DNA from: a virus
Virus record (IMG/VR): IMGVR_UViG_3300044701_000724
Location: 1-35,796 of that record
Reading direction: 5' to 3' (one strand)
Length of the DNA: 35,796 bases
Under the pieces are notes generated by a model. It was not told the DNA's origin. It worked only from the letters and a program-made list of their open reading frames with translations, and searched no databases. The stretch's first letter is position 1; every line of letters starts with the position of its first letter. The position numbers and the translations under genes are program-made. Of this stretch, positions 13,194 through 21,081 are shown piece after piece.

Positions 13194-13534
13194 CTTTTCA
13201 CGAACAGGTTTACAAAGTCCTTGGAGAGATTCAGGAAATGCTGATAGCAAAGAATCAGAAGTACGGAAACTCTGCACTAGAACCTCTAGGAGTATTCAGT
13301 CATTTGTCTGCAAAAGAAGGACTATTGGTTCGCATAGATGATAAGCTAAAGCGAATCAAGAACGGATCACTAGATAAAGATGATGAGGATGTAGTGAATG
13401 ACCTGATTGGCTACCTAGTTCTGCTAAAGATTTTAGACTCTAAGCCTAGAGCAACTCATGGATGGAGAGAGATTAAAGAAAAGCAGGAGCTAGTAAAGAA
13501 GTTGCAACAAGAGTTGCGAGACGAGATGATATAA
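13190..13534 (+). CDS. DUF1599/Nmad1-like MazG-related protein
   Basis: The 114-aa all-helical protein shows KNQKYGNSALEPLGVF (21-36), KEGLLVRIDDKLKRIKNG (44-61) and DEDVVNDLIGYLVLLKIL (66-83). This K-YGN / R-DDKL-RI / D-D-GYLVLL pattern is that of DUF1599 ('nucleotide modification associated domain 1'), related to MazG-type pyrophosphatases with acidic metal-binding residues. It may trim the nucleotide pool for phage DNA synthesis. Last gene of the early block. Confidence 0.8.
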   Translation: MTFHEQVYKVLGEIQEMLIAKNQKYGNSALEPLGVFSHLSAKEGLLVRIDDKLKRIKNGSLDKDDEDVVNDLIGYLVLLKILDSKPRATHGWREIKEKQELVKKLQQELRDEMI

Positions 13535-13551
13535 TTCGGAAATAATCCGAA
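13535..13551. terminator. Hairpin between convergent operons
   Basis: Six-bp arms TTCGGA / TCCGAA around AATAA fill exactly the 17 bases between the two converging stops (13534 and 13552). There is no U-tract directly after it on either strand, so termination efficiency is uncertain. Position suggests a bidirectional stop. Confidence 0.5.
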
Positions 13552-14091
13552 CTAGAACAACTTTTTTGACACCCCTATCTGATGTACCTTCTGCAATGGC
13601 TGGTACTGATACTCGAACAAATACTTGTTGTCCAGATAGGCAACTTTAGCACCAAGTTCCATTTTGGAACTAACCACTCCACCGAGGTAAATACCCTTTG
13701 GCTTTTGGATAATTGTCCTAGTTTCTGTGTTGGTTATCGTATTAGTTACCACAGGGATATTGTAGTCGCTCGTAGCGGTCATTTTAAGGACTTCTCCGAA
13801 GACTTCTCCGCTAACCTTAGTAATTCCATACTCAAAAGGAAAAGTGGTCTCAAACAGGCTAATTTGTGGCTTAAAATTGATTAGTACTGTATCCCTTAGA
13901 ACCTCTGTTTTTATCTTGTTTTTAGGGATGTAAACCGTGTCGATATGTCGAGAGTAAATTGTGTCAGTTTTTACCTTCGTAGTAAACTTATAGACCTCCT
14001 CATACTTTGGTTTAGGGAACACAATAAACGCAAGTACAACACCTATCATAAATGATAGAGTAGCTATCTTAATTCTTTCCTTGTCCTCCAT
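13552..14091 (-). CDS. Membrane-anchored, spanin-like protein
   Basis: I use ATG 14091 (MEDKERIKIATLS..., 179 aa); the longer form would overlap the 51-aa gene by 77 nt. One transmembrane segment (about residues 9-26, FMIGVVLAFIVF) is followed by a long periplasmic part with repeated DT(I/V)Y / DTV(Y/L) patches. The C-terminal region is beta-like and ends in F (GVSKKLF), as outer-membrane beta proteins do. As the last gene of the lysis module it could bridge inner and outer membranes like a spanin. No lipobox is seen. Confidence 0.62.
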   Translation of the reverse strand: MEDKERIKIATLSFMIGVVLAFIVFPKPKYEEVYKFTTKVKTDTIYSRHIDTVYIPKNKIKTEVLRDTVLINFKPQISLFETTFPFEYGITKVSGEVFGEVLKMTATSDYNIPVVTNTITNTETRTIIQKPKGIYLGGVVSSKMELGAKVAYLDNKYLFEYQYQPLQKVHQIGVSKKLF

Positions 14092-14224
14092 TGGTAAACT
14101 GATAATAACATACAGCAGCTCTTTGATCTCTATCAGGGAACTCACGACCCATTATAGGATCAGAAATACATCTTGAAATAAACTCTGATTGAGTCTCCTT
14201 CGGTTTTGGCTTAGGTAGTGGCAT
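14069..14224 (-). CDS. 51-aa phage protein with SEFISRCISD...RAAVCY motif
   Basis: The ORF starts MPLPKPKPKETQSEFISRCI and continues MGREFPDRDQRAAVCYYQF. I recall this motif from many phages as a short stand-alone protein or as a segment attached to prohead proteases. It overlaps the upstream gene by 1 nt (TAATG) and the downstream gene by 23 nt. Conservation of the motif makes it clearly a gene despite its length; its function is not known. Confidence 0.75.
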   Translation of the reverse strand: MPLPKPKPKETQSEFISRCISDPIMGREFPDRDQRAAVCYYQFTNGGQGKN

Positions 14225-14445
14225 TATTTATCTATGTCTATATTCTCTTCAATTAATAACCTACGAAGGTGATCTCTTGTTTCCTTAAAAGCATCGTATT
14301 GACCATCGCTTAGTTCTTCATATTTCATCTTAGCTCGAAGCCATTGGTCAACATCCCATAGAATAGAATGCATCTTAGAAGCATTTACAGCATCGCAGTA
14401 CTTATCCTCATCTTCAGGAAGGTTAAATGTCAGGGTAGCTTTCAT
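14224..14445 (-). CDS. Hypothetical 73-aa protein
   Basis: MKATLTFNLPEDEDKYCDAVNASKMHSILWDVDQWLRAKMKY is a pattern I recall from small phage proteins encoded near metallophosphoesterases or lysis genes. Predicted a short strand followed by three helices. It overlaps the phosphoesterase gene by 4 nt and the next gene by 1 nt. Function unknown. Confidence 0.75.
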   Translation of the reverse strand: MKATLTFNLPEDEDKYCDAVNASKMHSILWDVDQWLRAKMKYEELSDGQYDAFKETRDHLRRLLIEENIDIDK

Positions 14446-15323
14446 AGCGGAAATTTACAGCTGTCAATCAATAATTCATAATTCTGCTTACCATCTATCC
14501 TGTCTCTTGTACCATGTAGCATGAGAATCCTTCCCCCTACTGGCTTAACAGGTGCACCTCGTTCCACGTGCCAACCAAAGGCACCGTCTTGGTATTCCTC
14601 TTTGTACGATCCAGTGATGGCAAGGTGAATTGGCTTGTGCAGGTATTCATAACTTCGCTTGCCTGTGTTGTACTCCATTGTCTCTCGAACATCATTGCGG
14701 CTTGCATTCTCATGAATATGACCCATAATAAACACATCCATATTCTCGTACATCTCCAATGCCCTAGTCAGGTTTATAGCTCCCTTCGTAACTATGCCAC
14801 CTCCACCTGATCCGTGGAAGTACTTTATATTCTTGCTTAGAATAGTACTCTCATAATATAAATACCTCAATACCAACCAACCTCCGTAACCACCTGTCTG
14901 CACATTTGTCTTATTGGTGTAGTTCAACAAGTCAACGAATCTTTGCAATGGGTCAGTCTCTAGGTTCTTGATAATAGCAGTCTCGTGGTTTCCGTAGCCG
15001 ATAACAGTTAGCAGATGAGCATAAGGACTCCAATACTCAACGGCATCCTCAATTACTGCATCTATGTAGTTTGCCTTGTTATGCTCAGGGAGGATGTCTT
15101 TCTTATTTCTCCTTGGGTCATACTTTCCCTGCATAAGGCAGAAGAAGTCTCCATTGATAAAGATTGGAATGTCGTTCTCCTTGCAGTACTCTAGGTGAGA
15201 CTTAAGCATTTTTCTGTCGCACTTAGGATTGTCCCAATGTATGTCAGACAAAAGAGCTATTCGGTTTTCCTCTTTCGATAACAAAAGAGAATGCACATTG
15301 CGTGCGATTTTAGTTAGTTCCAT
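14442..15323 (-). CDS. Calcineurin-like metallophosphoesterase
   Basis: The 293-aa protein carries the full two-metal signature: SDIHW (D27, H29), NGDFF (D59), GYGNHE (N112, H113), H170 in FHGSGGGG and MGHIHEN (H202, H204). Its substrate is unknown; phage members of this superfamily include DNA-end-processing (SbcD/Mre11-like) and cyclic-nucleotide or nucleotide phosphodiesterases. It directly follows the endolysin in the late operon, an odd place for a replication enzyme, so a role late in infection is possible. Confidence 0.88.
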   Translation of the reverse strand: MELTKIARNVHSLLLSKEENRIALLSDIHWDNPKCDRKMLKSHLEYCKENDIPIFINGDFFCLMQGKYDPRRNKKDILPEHNKANYIDAVIEDAVEYWSPYAHLLTVIGYGNHETAIIKNLETDPLQRFVDLLNYTNKTNVQTGGYGGWLVLRYLYYESTILSKNIKYFHGSGGGGIVTKGAINLTRALEMYENMDVFIMGHIHENASRNDVRETMEYNTGKRSYEYLHKPIHLAITGSYKEEYQDGAFGWHVERGAPVKPVGGRILMLHGTRDRIDGKQNYELLIDSCKFPL

Positions 15324-15788
15324 CTATGGAATGTTTATGTAAGTGGTCTTCCCACCTGAGCGAACTGCTCTAAGCTTCTGCTTTCTGTTTTTCTCTTTAG
15401 AATAGCTAACGTGAACCCAATCAGGGTTAGTATCTGTCCCGAACTCCCAGATAATTTGATCCCACTCTAGTCTTGACACAATAAAGTCAAAGATCATCTT
15501 ATTAGTCACCCCTGCGTTGCTTGCATCCATATCGATGTCAATGGCTTCTCCTTTGCAGTGCTGAGAGTTAGCACTTCCCTTAATAAAATCATTTAAAGCT
15601 TTAGACCTGTAACCTGAGCTGATAAATATAGGTGTCTTGAAATGCAATCTAATCGGTTCAAATACTTTCTCGGCTAGTAACTTAAAGTTCTCCAAATGCT
15701 CTGCCGTTGGCGTGTTGTCGATGCCGTGTCTTTTTGCTGCGTCACTACGTGTAACTTCTGCTAGGTTAAGGTGCGTGCTGATTTTCAT
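15324..15788 (-). CDS. M15-family peptidase endolysin
   Basis: This is a 154-aa D-Ala-D-Ala carboxypeptidase/endopeptidase-like enzyme. SSGYRSKALNDFI (57-69) is followed by SQHCKGEAIDID (75-86), giving zinc ligands H77 and D84, and WVHVSY supplies H126. No signal peptide is visible, so it should need a holin to reach the peptidoglycan. It overlaps the holin-like gene upstream by 4 nt and abuts the phosphoesterase gene. Confidence 0.92.
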   Translation of the reverse strand: MKISTHLNLAEVTRSDAAKRHGIDNTPTAEHLENFKLLAEKVFEPIRLHFKTPIFISSGYRSKALNDFIKGSANSQHCKGEAIDIDMDASNAGVTNKMIFDFIVSRLEWDQIIWEFGTDTNPDWVHVSYSKEKNRKQKLRAVRSGGKTTYINIP

Positions 15789-15985
15789 TTTCTAAATATC
15801 TTTTCGGCAGCAGTAATTCCCAAGGCAGCAGCAGAAAGAGCAGCAACAGAAAATACCAATGCTTCGTTTTGATTATTTAAAAGAGTATAGGACAAAGTTA
15901 TTGCAGTTATTACACCTACAAGACGCTTGCTAGAAGCTTCTCCGTTTTCGCTTAGGAATCCTTTTAACCAACTCAAAAACTTCAT
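15785..15985 (-). CDS. Holin-like membrane protein (66 aa)
   Basis: An amphipathic start (MKFLSWLKGFLSENGEASSKR) is followed by two hydrophobic segments (about 22-37 and 43-62), the second rich in small residues (FSVAALSAAALGITAA), as in pore-forming holins. It is directly upstream of the M15 endolysin with an ATGA overlap. This is the better holin candidate of the two small membrane proteins here. Confidence 0.72.
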   Translation of the reverse strand: MKFLSWLKGFLSENGEASSKRLVGVITAITLSYTLLNNQNEALVFSVAALSAAALGITAAEKIFRK

Positions 15986-16107
15986 CTGCCCTGACCTCTG
16001 TATTTCTTAGGTTTATTTAATGCCTTTGAATAGGACTTCTTAGCCTTTCCTTCTCTACGCTTGCCAAAAGAAGTTGGCTTTAGCTGTGAGTTACTTCCCT
16101 TCTTCAT
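15982..16107 (-). CDS. 41-aa strongly basic protein
   Basis: MKKGSNSQLKPTSFGKRREG continues with KAKKSYSKALNKPKKYRGQGR; about a third of residues are K or R. It overlaps its neighbours by 17 nt and 4 nt (ATGA), so it is very likely translated. It could bind nucleic acid or membrane surfaces. No family recognised. Confidence 0.68.
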   Translation of the reverse strand: MKKGSNSQLKPTSFGKRREGKAKKSYSKALNKPKKYRGQGR

Positions 16108-16294
16108 CTTTTCTCTTGTCAAAAATTGCCTTCTCGTTCTTAATCTTGTAAACCAAGTACACGATTGAAAGCACCGAGATACACATCGTGAATACTACGT
16201 TGATAAAATCCACGCCTATCGCTTGGAAAACATTTGCGAAAATGGCCACCAAGGTCGATGGAACGCCTATCTCATCCTTTTGCAGTATATTCAT
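16091..16294 (-). CDS. Single-pass membrane protein, holin or antiholin candidate
   Basis: The 67-aa protein has one long hydrophobic stretch (about residues 14-48, ending in INVVFTMCISVLSIVYLVY) and a strongly charged C-terminus (KIKNEKAIFDKRKDEEGK). It is the first gene of the lysis group, just after a terminator and a candidate promoter. Size, charge and place fit a holin or antiholin acting with the 66-aa protein. Confidence 0.62.
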   Translation of the reverse strand: MNILQKDEIGVPSTLVAIFANVFQAIGVDFINVVFTMCISVLSIVYLVYKIKNEKAIFDKRKDEEGK

Positions 16295-16317
16295 TTTATT
16301 AATTGCATTTCGTTTAT

Positions 16318-16325
16318 CAAAAATA
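16318..16325 (-). promoter_or_regulatory. Candidate -7 box of a lysis-module promoter
   Basis: On the minus strand TATTTTTG matches TAnnTTTG exactly, 24 nt before the first lysis gene. The expected -33 TTTG at 19-bp spacing is TTTT, supplied by the U-tract of the terminator just upstream. The promoter is plausible but not certain. Confidence 0.4.
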
Positions 16326-16342
16326 AGGCATTTTAAAGCAAT

Positions 16343-16368
16343 AAAAAAAGGGGCTGTTTTAAGCCCCC
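16343..16368 (-). terminator. Intrinsic terminator after tail-fibre genes
   Basis: On the minus strand GGGGCT-TAAAAC-AGCCCC is followed by T7. It lies about 35 nt after the 95-aa gene and separates tail genes from the lysis genes. Confidence 0.88.
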
Positions 16369-16402
16369 TGTTGATTCCTGATGCGGTCGTTGACCGCTAC
16401 CA

Positions 16403-16690
16403 TTACTTTTCGCTCAAAGCCTCGTAGAGCGGTGCTAAAATAAGCACAGTAAAGCCTTTAGCCTTGACCTTCTCCTTGATTAGGTCGGCATCGCTTTTGG
16501 TCATCTCAATCTCGCCTTCGGAGTAATAGATTTTTTTTGCCAACTCATAAACTCGAATCGGGTCATCTTTGTCCTCCGCTGTGAATAGAGCGTTTCCAAC
16601 TAGCTTGCTTAAAAGCATCTGTTCGCCTCTTTCGTTTGGAATTTCATTGCCTTCGATGTCTGTAACGGCAACTGCTAAGTTTACTTTCAT
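16403..16690 (-). CDS. Hypothetical 95-aa protein after the tail fibre
   Basis: MKVNLAVAVTDIEGNEIP... with a helical KSDADLIKEKVKAKGFTVLILAPLYEAL end. The last part resembles small phage proteins encoded near tail-fibre genes that carry an alpha-helical region of about 40 residues (memory). It overlaps the preceding gene by 4 nt and is the last before a terminator. Function unknown. Confidence 0.75.
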   Translation of the reverse strand: MKVNLAVAVTDIEGNEIPNERGEQMLLSKLVGNALFTAEDKDDPIRVYELAKKIYYSEGEIEMTKSDADLIKEKVKAKGFTVLILAPLYEALSEK

Positions 16691-16956
16691 ATAAGTGTTA
16701 AGTTTAATTGCTGTGCAATATAAGTATAGGCATAGTTATTATCGCCATCCCAAGCTAAATAATCTTGTCCTGACATACTTACATTGCCATCCGCAAGCGA
16801 TTGACCGATTGTATCGGGTTGCTCACCGCTAGAGCAAAGGTTGTAGTAAAATGTACAAGACGACTCTAGGTTATCGTTGATAATATAGGCATTTAGTAAG
16901 TCAGCCTCTTGGCTTTCGCCATTTTTCCAGATTGTAATTGGTTCGATTGGTTTCAT
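16687..16956 (-). CDS. Hypothetical 89-aa protein after the tail fibre
   Basis: The acidic protein (MKPIEPITIWKNGESQEADL...) has a beta-like character (ADLLNAYIINDNLESSCTFYYNL) and a GQDYLAWDGDNNYAYTYIA segment. Its ATG overlaps the fibre stop by one base (TAATG). Small proteins of this kind often follow S74 fibres in Bacteroidota phages and may be virion-associated (inference). Confidence 0.75.
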   Translation of the reverse strand: MKPIEPITIWKNGESQEADLLNAYIINDNLESSCTFYYNLCSSGEQPDTIGQSLADGNVSMSGQDYLAWDGDNNYAYTYIAQQLNLTLI

Positions 16957-19900
16957 TAATTCTTTAGTTTATCTATTTGTACTTGTTGTTCTTGTATAGC
17001 TTTAATTAAAATAGGGACTAGTTTAGAATAGTCAACTCCTTGCATAGTTAATGAATCTTTTTGCCCAAAAACTGCATAATTAATTACTTCTTGCAATTCA
17101 TGAGCAACTACTCCATAAGACCTAGAATTATCTGACTTCCACTTAAAATCGTAAGTTTTAATCTTATTAATTAAATCAATTCCGTTAAAATCTTTTAAAT
17201 CCTCTTTTAGCCTATAATCTGAGGATGTATTGTAAGCAGTTGAAGAGCCGTTTTGATAAATAGTACCAACTTGAGTTCCTGAACTATTTACAAAGCTAAT
17301 TGCAATTCCGTCTGTATGGCTACTTCTTATATTCATTCCGTATTGAGTTAATCCTGAATATAAAACGTCTATCCTTCCAGCAGCAGGTCCAATGGTTGTC
17401 GTAGCTCCAACCAAAAGGTTACCGCTAGTGGTAATTCTCATTCTTTCAGTCGCTGTTGTTAAATTTACAGTAGCTTCTTCATGAGTATAAAATCTTAAAT
17501 CAGTTCCCCATCCTGCTGTATTATCTCTTCTTTGCCCTGAAATTCCTGACAAGTGATTAGTACCTGTTCTAAACCAAATACCAACCGATTCGTCACCGTT
17601 GTTGGTGTTATCAACCATAATACCTCTGGTATTCGTTGACCAGTTGGCTGTTCCTGATGAAATAACTACTCCAGTATCAAAAACATTAAGCTTATAGTTT
17701 GGAGTATTTGGACCAATAGCTACATTTCCGTTTAAAAAAGTTTTTGTAATGCTAGAATTTCCAATTACAGCACTATTACTTCCTTGACCTCTAGCACTAA
17801 AACCAATTACAATTTCGTTTGTATTTCCATTAGCAGATGCTCTACTATCTGCACCAATATAAACTGAATTTTCTGAAGTAGAATTATTTGCTCCAGAATT
17901 AATATATGCACCAGCTTGATTTCCAATACCTGTATTTTCACGACCTGTTGTGATAAATCTTAAAGAATCGGTCCCAAAAGCTGCATTTCCATAACCTGTT
18001 GTATTATTATATAAAGAAGTAGTACCAAATGCAGCATTGATATAACCAGTTGTATTAAAATTCATACTGAATTGGCCAACTGCGGTGTTAGAATTACCTG
18101 AGGTGTTATTAGGTAATGTAAGGTATCCTACTGCTGTATTTCCATATCCAGTTGTATTATCTTCTAATGCAAAAACTCCTAAAGATGTGTTATTAGAACC
18201 TAAAGAACTTGCACCACCTCCAGTAGTACTATTTAATCCACCTCCTCCAATCCATATATTTTCACCTGCTGAACCAGCTCCGTAAAATGTAGAAATTTCT
18301 CTTGATTGACCTGAGGTATTGACAAAAAATTTATTTGCCGTCACACTACTCGAAAAGGTAGCTGCGCCTGTAAATAACAATCCATTGCCCTCACCAACAA
18401 TATTTAGTCTATTACCAGTTCTGTCATATCTTACAGAACCTCTTGCAGTAATACTTGTATCAGTAGCAAATTCTAGTAAAAGATTATTATTTCCTGCTGC
18501 ATCATTCCATAATTTTGCAGCCCAACCAGCTTCAGAACCACCAACAAACTTGGCTAAAATAGCCGTGTTATTTGCTGAAGAAACTGCAAATCTTTCTGTG
18601 CTTTGTAAAGCAGCTCCACCTGTTCCAATATAAACATTTCCTCCTGCCGTAATCCGCATTCTTCCTTCAGCATTTGTAGCAAAATCTAAAGAAGCATTTT
18701 CTCTTTGTTCAATACTTGCGTCTATACCTGAAACTACAAATTGAAGTCCATCTCCTGAACCATCTCCTGTGCTATCTGTTTTAAGAGCAAATCTTGCTTG
18801 ACCTGTTGTGCCATTTACAACTAATGTTCTTCCTGATGCTCCGCTTGGTGCATTTGTACCAAAGCCTGCGTTACCATTATCTAAAAGTGTAAATCTTTGG
18901 CCACCGACCCCTGGGGCATCAACAGATATTATACCTGTACCTCCAATACTTATTGCATTTAATCCAGAACCTGAATTAATTCTTATAGCAGTAGTTGCAG
19001 ATTCTGATATTGATAATCTTCCGCCAAAAGTTGTTGTATTTATTCCAACAAAACTACCATTGTCAAAAATTTGACTATTTCCAATCGTTGTACTTCCTGT
19101 AAACTTTGGCAAGTAGTTTGTCGTTCCTGTTCCAGTTACAGGGTTAGTCAAAGCGTTCTGCTTGTTGTTAAAGGTAGTCCAATCTGTGCTAGATAAAGCA
19201 CCATTTGCAGAACCGCTTGCTAGTCCAAGAGATAAAACTTGACCGCTTAATGATAAGCCGTTTGCAGTTCCAATCGTTACGTTTCCAGTGTTTGTACCGC
19301 TTAGGTTGGCAGCAGTTAAGCTACCAGCAAAAAATCCATTACCAGTTTGTAAAGAAATCCAAGCTTGCAAAGTATTCGTGCCACCTCCAATAAATCCAAT
19401 GGAGTTTGCAGGTAATCCACTTACCGCAGTATCTATTTGTCTATGATAAATACCCCAGTTGCTACCTGTGTCTGCTGAGTCTAAATAAATCCAAGCATCT
19501 TTATCGTTTGGAGGTGAATATAAATAAACATTTGATGAAGGGTTAACAGTTGTATAGGTATTTAAAACCAAGCTATTAACTCCTCTATATCTATTTGCAG
19601 TAATGTCACCGCTTAAACTTATACTCGTGCCTCCTAAAGGCCCTGTAAGCGTTCCACCAGTCAAAGGCAGATAACTTGTATTATCGTAGCTTATTGTTGT
19701 GCCACTAACTTTTACAAATCCTGTTCCATTAAGTTGTGCCTGCTTGCTATTAAAAGTACTCCAATCCGTTCCGCTCAACGCTCCAGTTATTCCAGCACTT
19801 GCTAAGCCAAGGGAAAGCACCTGAGTTGATAAACTTAGTCCGTTTGCAGTTCCAATAGTCACCGCATTGTGACGAGCAGCCGTGTTGGCAGCTACATCGG

Positions 19901-21080
19901 TATTTGCACTAACTCTCGCTTGAGTAAAATACAAATTACCACTCTCAGTAACCTGAGCAGTAGTATAGTCACCATTAGCAGCTATGACATTACCTGTTCT
20001 TCCAAACACGCTAAGAACAGCATCTGTGTTTAAATCGCTCCAAGAGGCAGTAATTGTTCCGCCATCCTGCTGCGTCAAAGTCAACGTCTTAGTAGTCGTT
20101 CCTGTAACCGCAGCCGAGTTAATCTTATCGTTATATGCCTGAGTAAACAAGGCCCAATCCGCACTACTTAAAGCACCTCTATTCGTTGCCGATGCAGTAG
20201 GCAGGTTAAACGTATGCGTAGATACCGCACTCGCAATGTTAAAGTCAGTTCCTGTCGTACCTACAGCAAAGTTCTGCACCTGAGCAGTCAAGCCATTCAA
20301 CGCAGTTAATCCTGTCGTGAACGTGGTAATAATCTGGCACAAGGTATTGTTCTCCGTATGCATAGTAATCGTTCTACCGCTGTGCGTAACGTAGTAACGA
20401 ATCGCCAATCTATCAGTCAACGCAAGCGTGGTAGTCGGAACTGCAAGCGTAGAGAAGTAAGGAGTTAATGTAGTGCCAAACGCAATGAACTCAGGAGATG
20501 TAACGCTTGATGCAATTAGAGTGAAAGTAGTGCCATCATACTTGTAAAGTTCTACATAGAATGTTGGTGTACCTCCACTTGATGAGGAGCTGAAGTATGT
20601 TTCAAAGTTCCAGTTACCACCAGGAATCTCTAGCAAGTTAGGATCACCTGCATCGGTTAAAAACGAAGCAATGTATCCGTCTGCTGAAATAGAAAACTGA
20701 GTACCTGCACCAAGGATAGGAACTTTGTTTATCTCCTTGTATGCAACACCTCCAATAGTTCCTTGGTCAACTGATCCGTTCAAGTAGTAGTTTACAGAAC
20801 CTCCTCCACCGCTAGACTCAGGAAAGTCAGCCAATGAACCATCGCCTCGAATATATTGTGCAACAGTTCCTGCACCTGCTACACCTATAGTTCCGTTGGC
20901 AGTCAAAGGAGAATTAGACACAGTAAACGCAGAAGGCATAGTAAGCCCTACAGAGTTCAACGAACTGCCTGGAGGGTTAACAGGAGGTAATGGTTCGCCT
21001 TCAATAGACCCTGCACTACTCGGAGATACGCCTGTTCTTACTTTGGTCGCTCTATAAAATTTACCTGGTACGTCTGCCAT
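16956..21080 (-). CDS. Tail fibre with YadA-like repeats and S74 intramolecular chaperone
   Basis: The 1374-aa protein is the receptor-binding fibre. Residues 1-100 are a Pro/Gly-rich attachment region. The shaft contains repeats such as TIGTANGLSLS-QVLSLGLAS (three related units with GALS-DW-TFN-KQ). About 957-1075 is a run of NTTGYGNTAVG-type repeats of roughly 20 residues, as in YadA-like beta-roll heads. The C-terminus (about 1285-1374) is a peptidase S74 chaperone starting at SSDYRLKEDLKD, which trimerises the fibre and is usually cleaved off at this serine. The gene's 3' two-thirds is more AT-rich than the 5' part, suggesting module exchange. Confidence 0.92.
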   Translation of the reverse strand: MADVPGKFYRATKVRTGVSPSSAGSIEGEPLPPVNPPGSSLNSVGLTMPSAFTVSNSPLTANGTIGVAGAGTVAQYIRGDGSLADFPESSGGGGSVNYYLNGSVDQGTIGGVAYKEINKVPILGAGTQFSISADGYIASFLTDAGDPNLLEIPGGNWNFETYFSSSSSGGTPTFYVELYKYDGTTFTLIASSVTSPEFIAFGTTLTPYFSTLAVPTTTLALTDRLAIRYYVTHSGRTITMHTENNTLCQIITTFTTGLTALNGLTAQVQNFAVGTTGTDFNIASAVSTHTFNLPTASATNRGALSSADWALFTQAYNDKINSAAVTGTTTKTLTLTQQDGGTITASWSDLNTDAVLSVFGRTGNVIAANGDYTTAQVTESGNLYFTQARVSANTDVAANTAARHNAVTIGTANGLSLSTQVLSLGLASAGITGALSGTDWSTFNSKQAQLNGTGFVKVSGTTISYDNTSYLPLTGGTLTGPLGGTSISLSGDITANRYRGVNSLVLNTYTTVNPSSNVYLYSPPNDKDAWIYLDSADTGSNWGIYHRQIDTAVSGLPANSIGFIGGGTNTLQAWISLQTGNGFFAGSLTAANLSGTNTGNVTIGTANGLSLSGQVLSLGLASGSANGALSSTDWTTFNNKQNALTNPVTGTGTTNYLPKFTGSTTIGNSQIFDNGSFVGINTTTFGGRLSISESATTAIRINSGSGLNAISIGGTGIISVDAPGVGGQRFTLLDNGNAGFGTNAPSGASGRTLVVNGTTGQARFALKTDSTGDGSGDGLQFVVSGIDASIEQRENASLDFATNAEGRMRITAGGNVYIGTGGAALQSTERFAVSSANNTAILAKFVGGSEAGWAAKLWNDAAGNNNLLLEFATDTSITARGSVRYDRTGNRLNIVGEGNGLLFTGAATFSSSVTANKFFVNTSGQSREISTFYGAGSAGENIWIGGGGLNSTTGGGASSLGSNNTSLGVFALEDNTTGYGNTAVGYLTLPNNTSGNSNTAVGQFSMNFNTTGYINAAFGTTSLYNNTTGYGNAAFGTDSLRFITTGRENTGIGNQAGAYINSGANNSTSENSVYIGADSRASANGNTNEIVIGFSARGQGSNSAVIGNSSITKTFLNGNVAIGPNTPNYKLNVFDTGVVISSGTANWSTNTRGIMVDNTNNGDESVGIWFRTGTNHLSGISGQRRDNTAGWGTDLRFYTHEEATVNLTTATERMRITTSGNLLVGATTTIGPAAGRIDVLYSGLTQYGMNIRSSHTDGIAISFVNSSGTQVGTIYQNGSSTAYNTSSDYRLKEDLKDFNGIDLINKIKTYDFKWKSDNSRSYGVVAHELQEVINYAVFGQKDSLTMQGVDYSKLVPILIKAIQEQQVQIDKLKN

Positions 21081-21081
21081 A

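Noticed and set aside
18085-19074. Plus-strand ORFs opposite the tail fibre
   Set aside because: Pro/Val/Leu-rich products are shadows of the Gly/Asn/Thr repeats on the coding strand.
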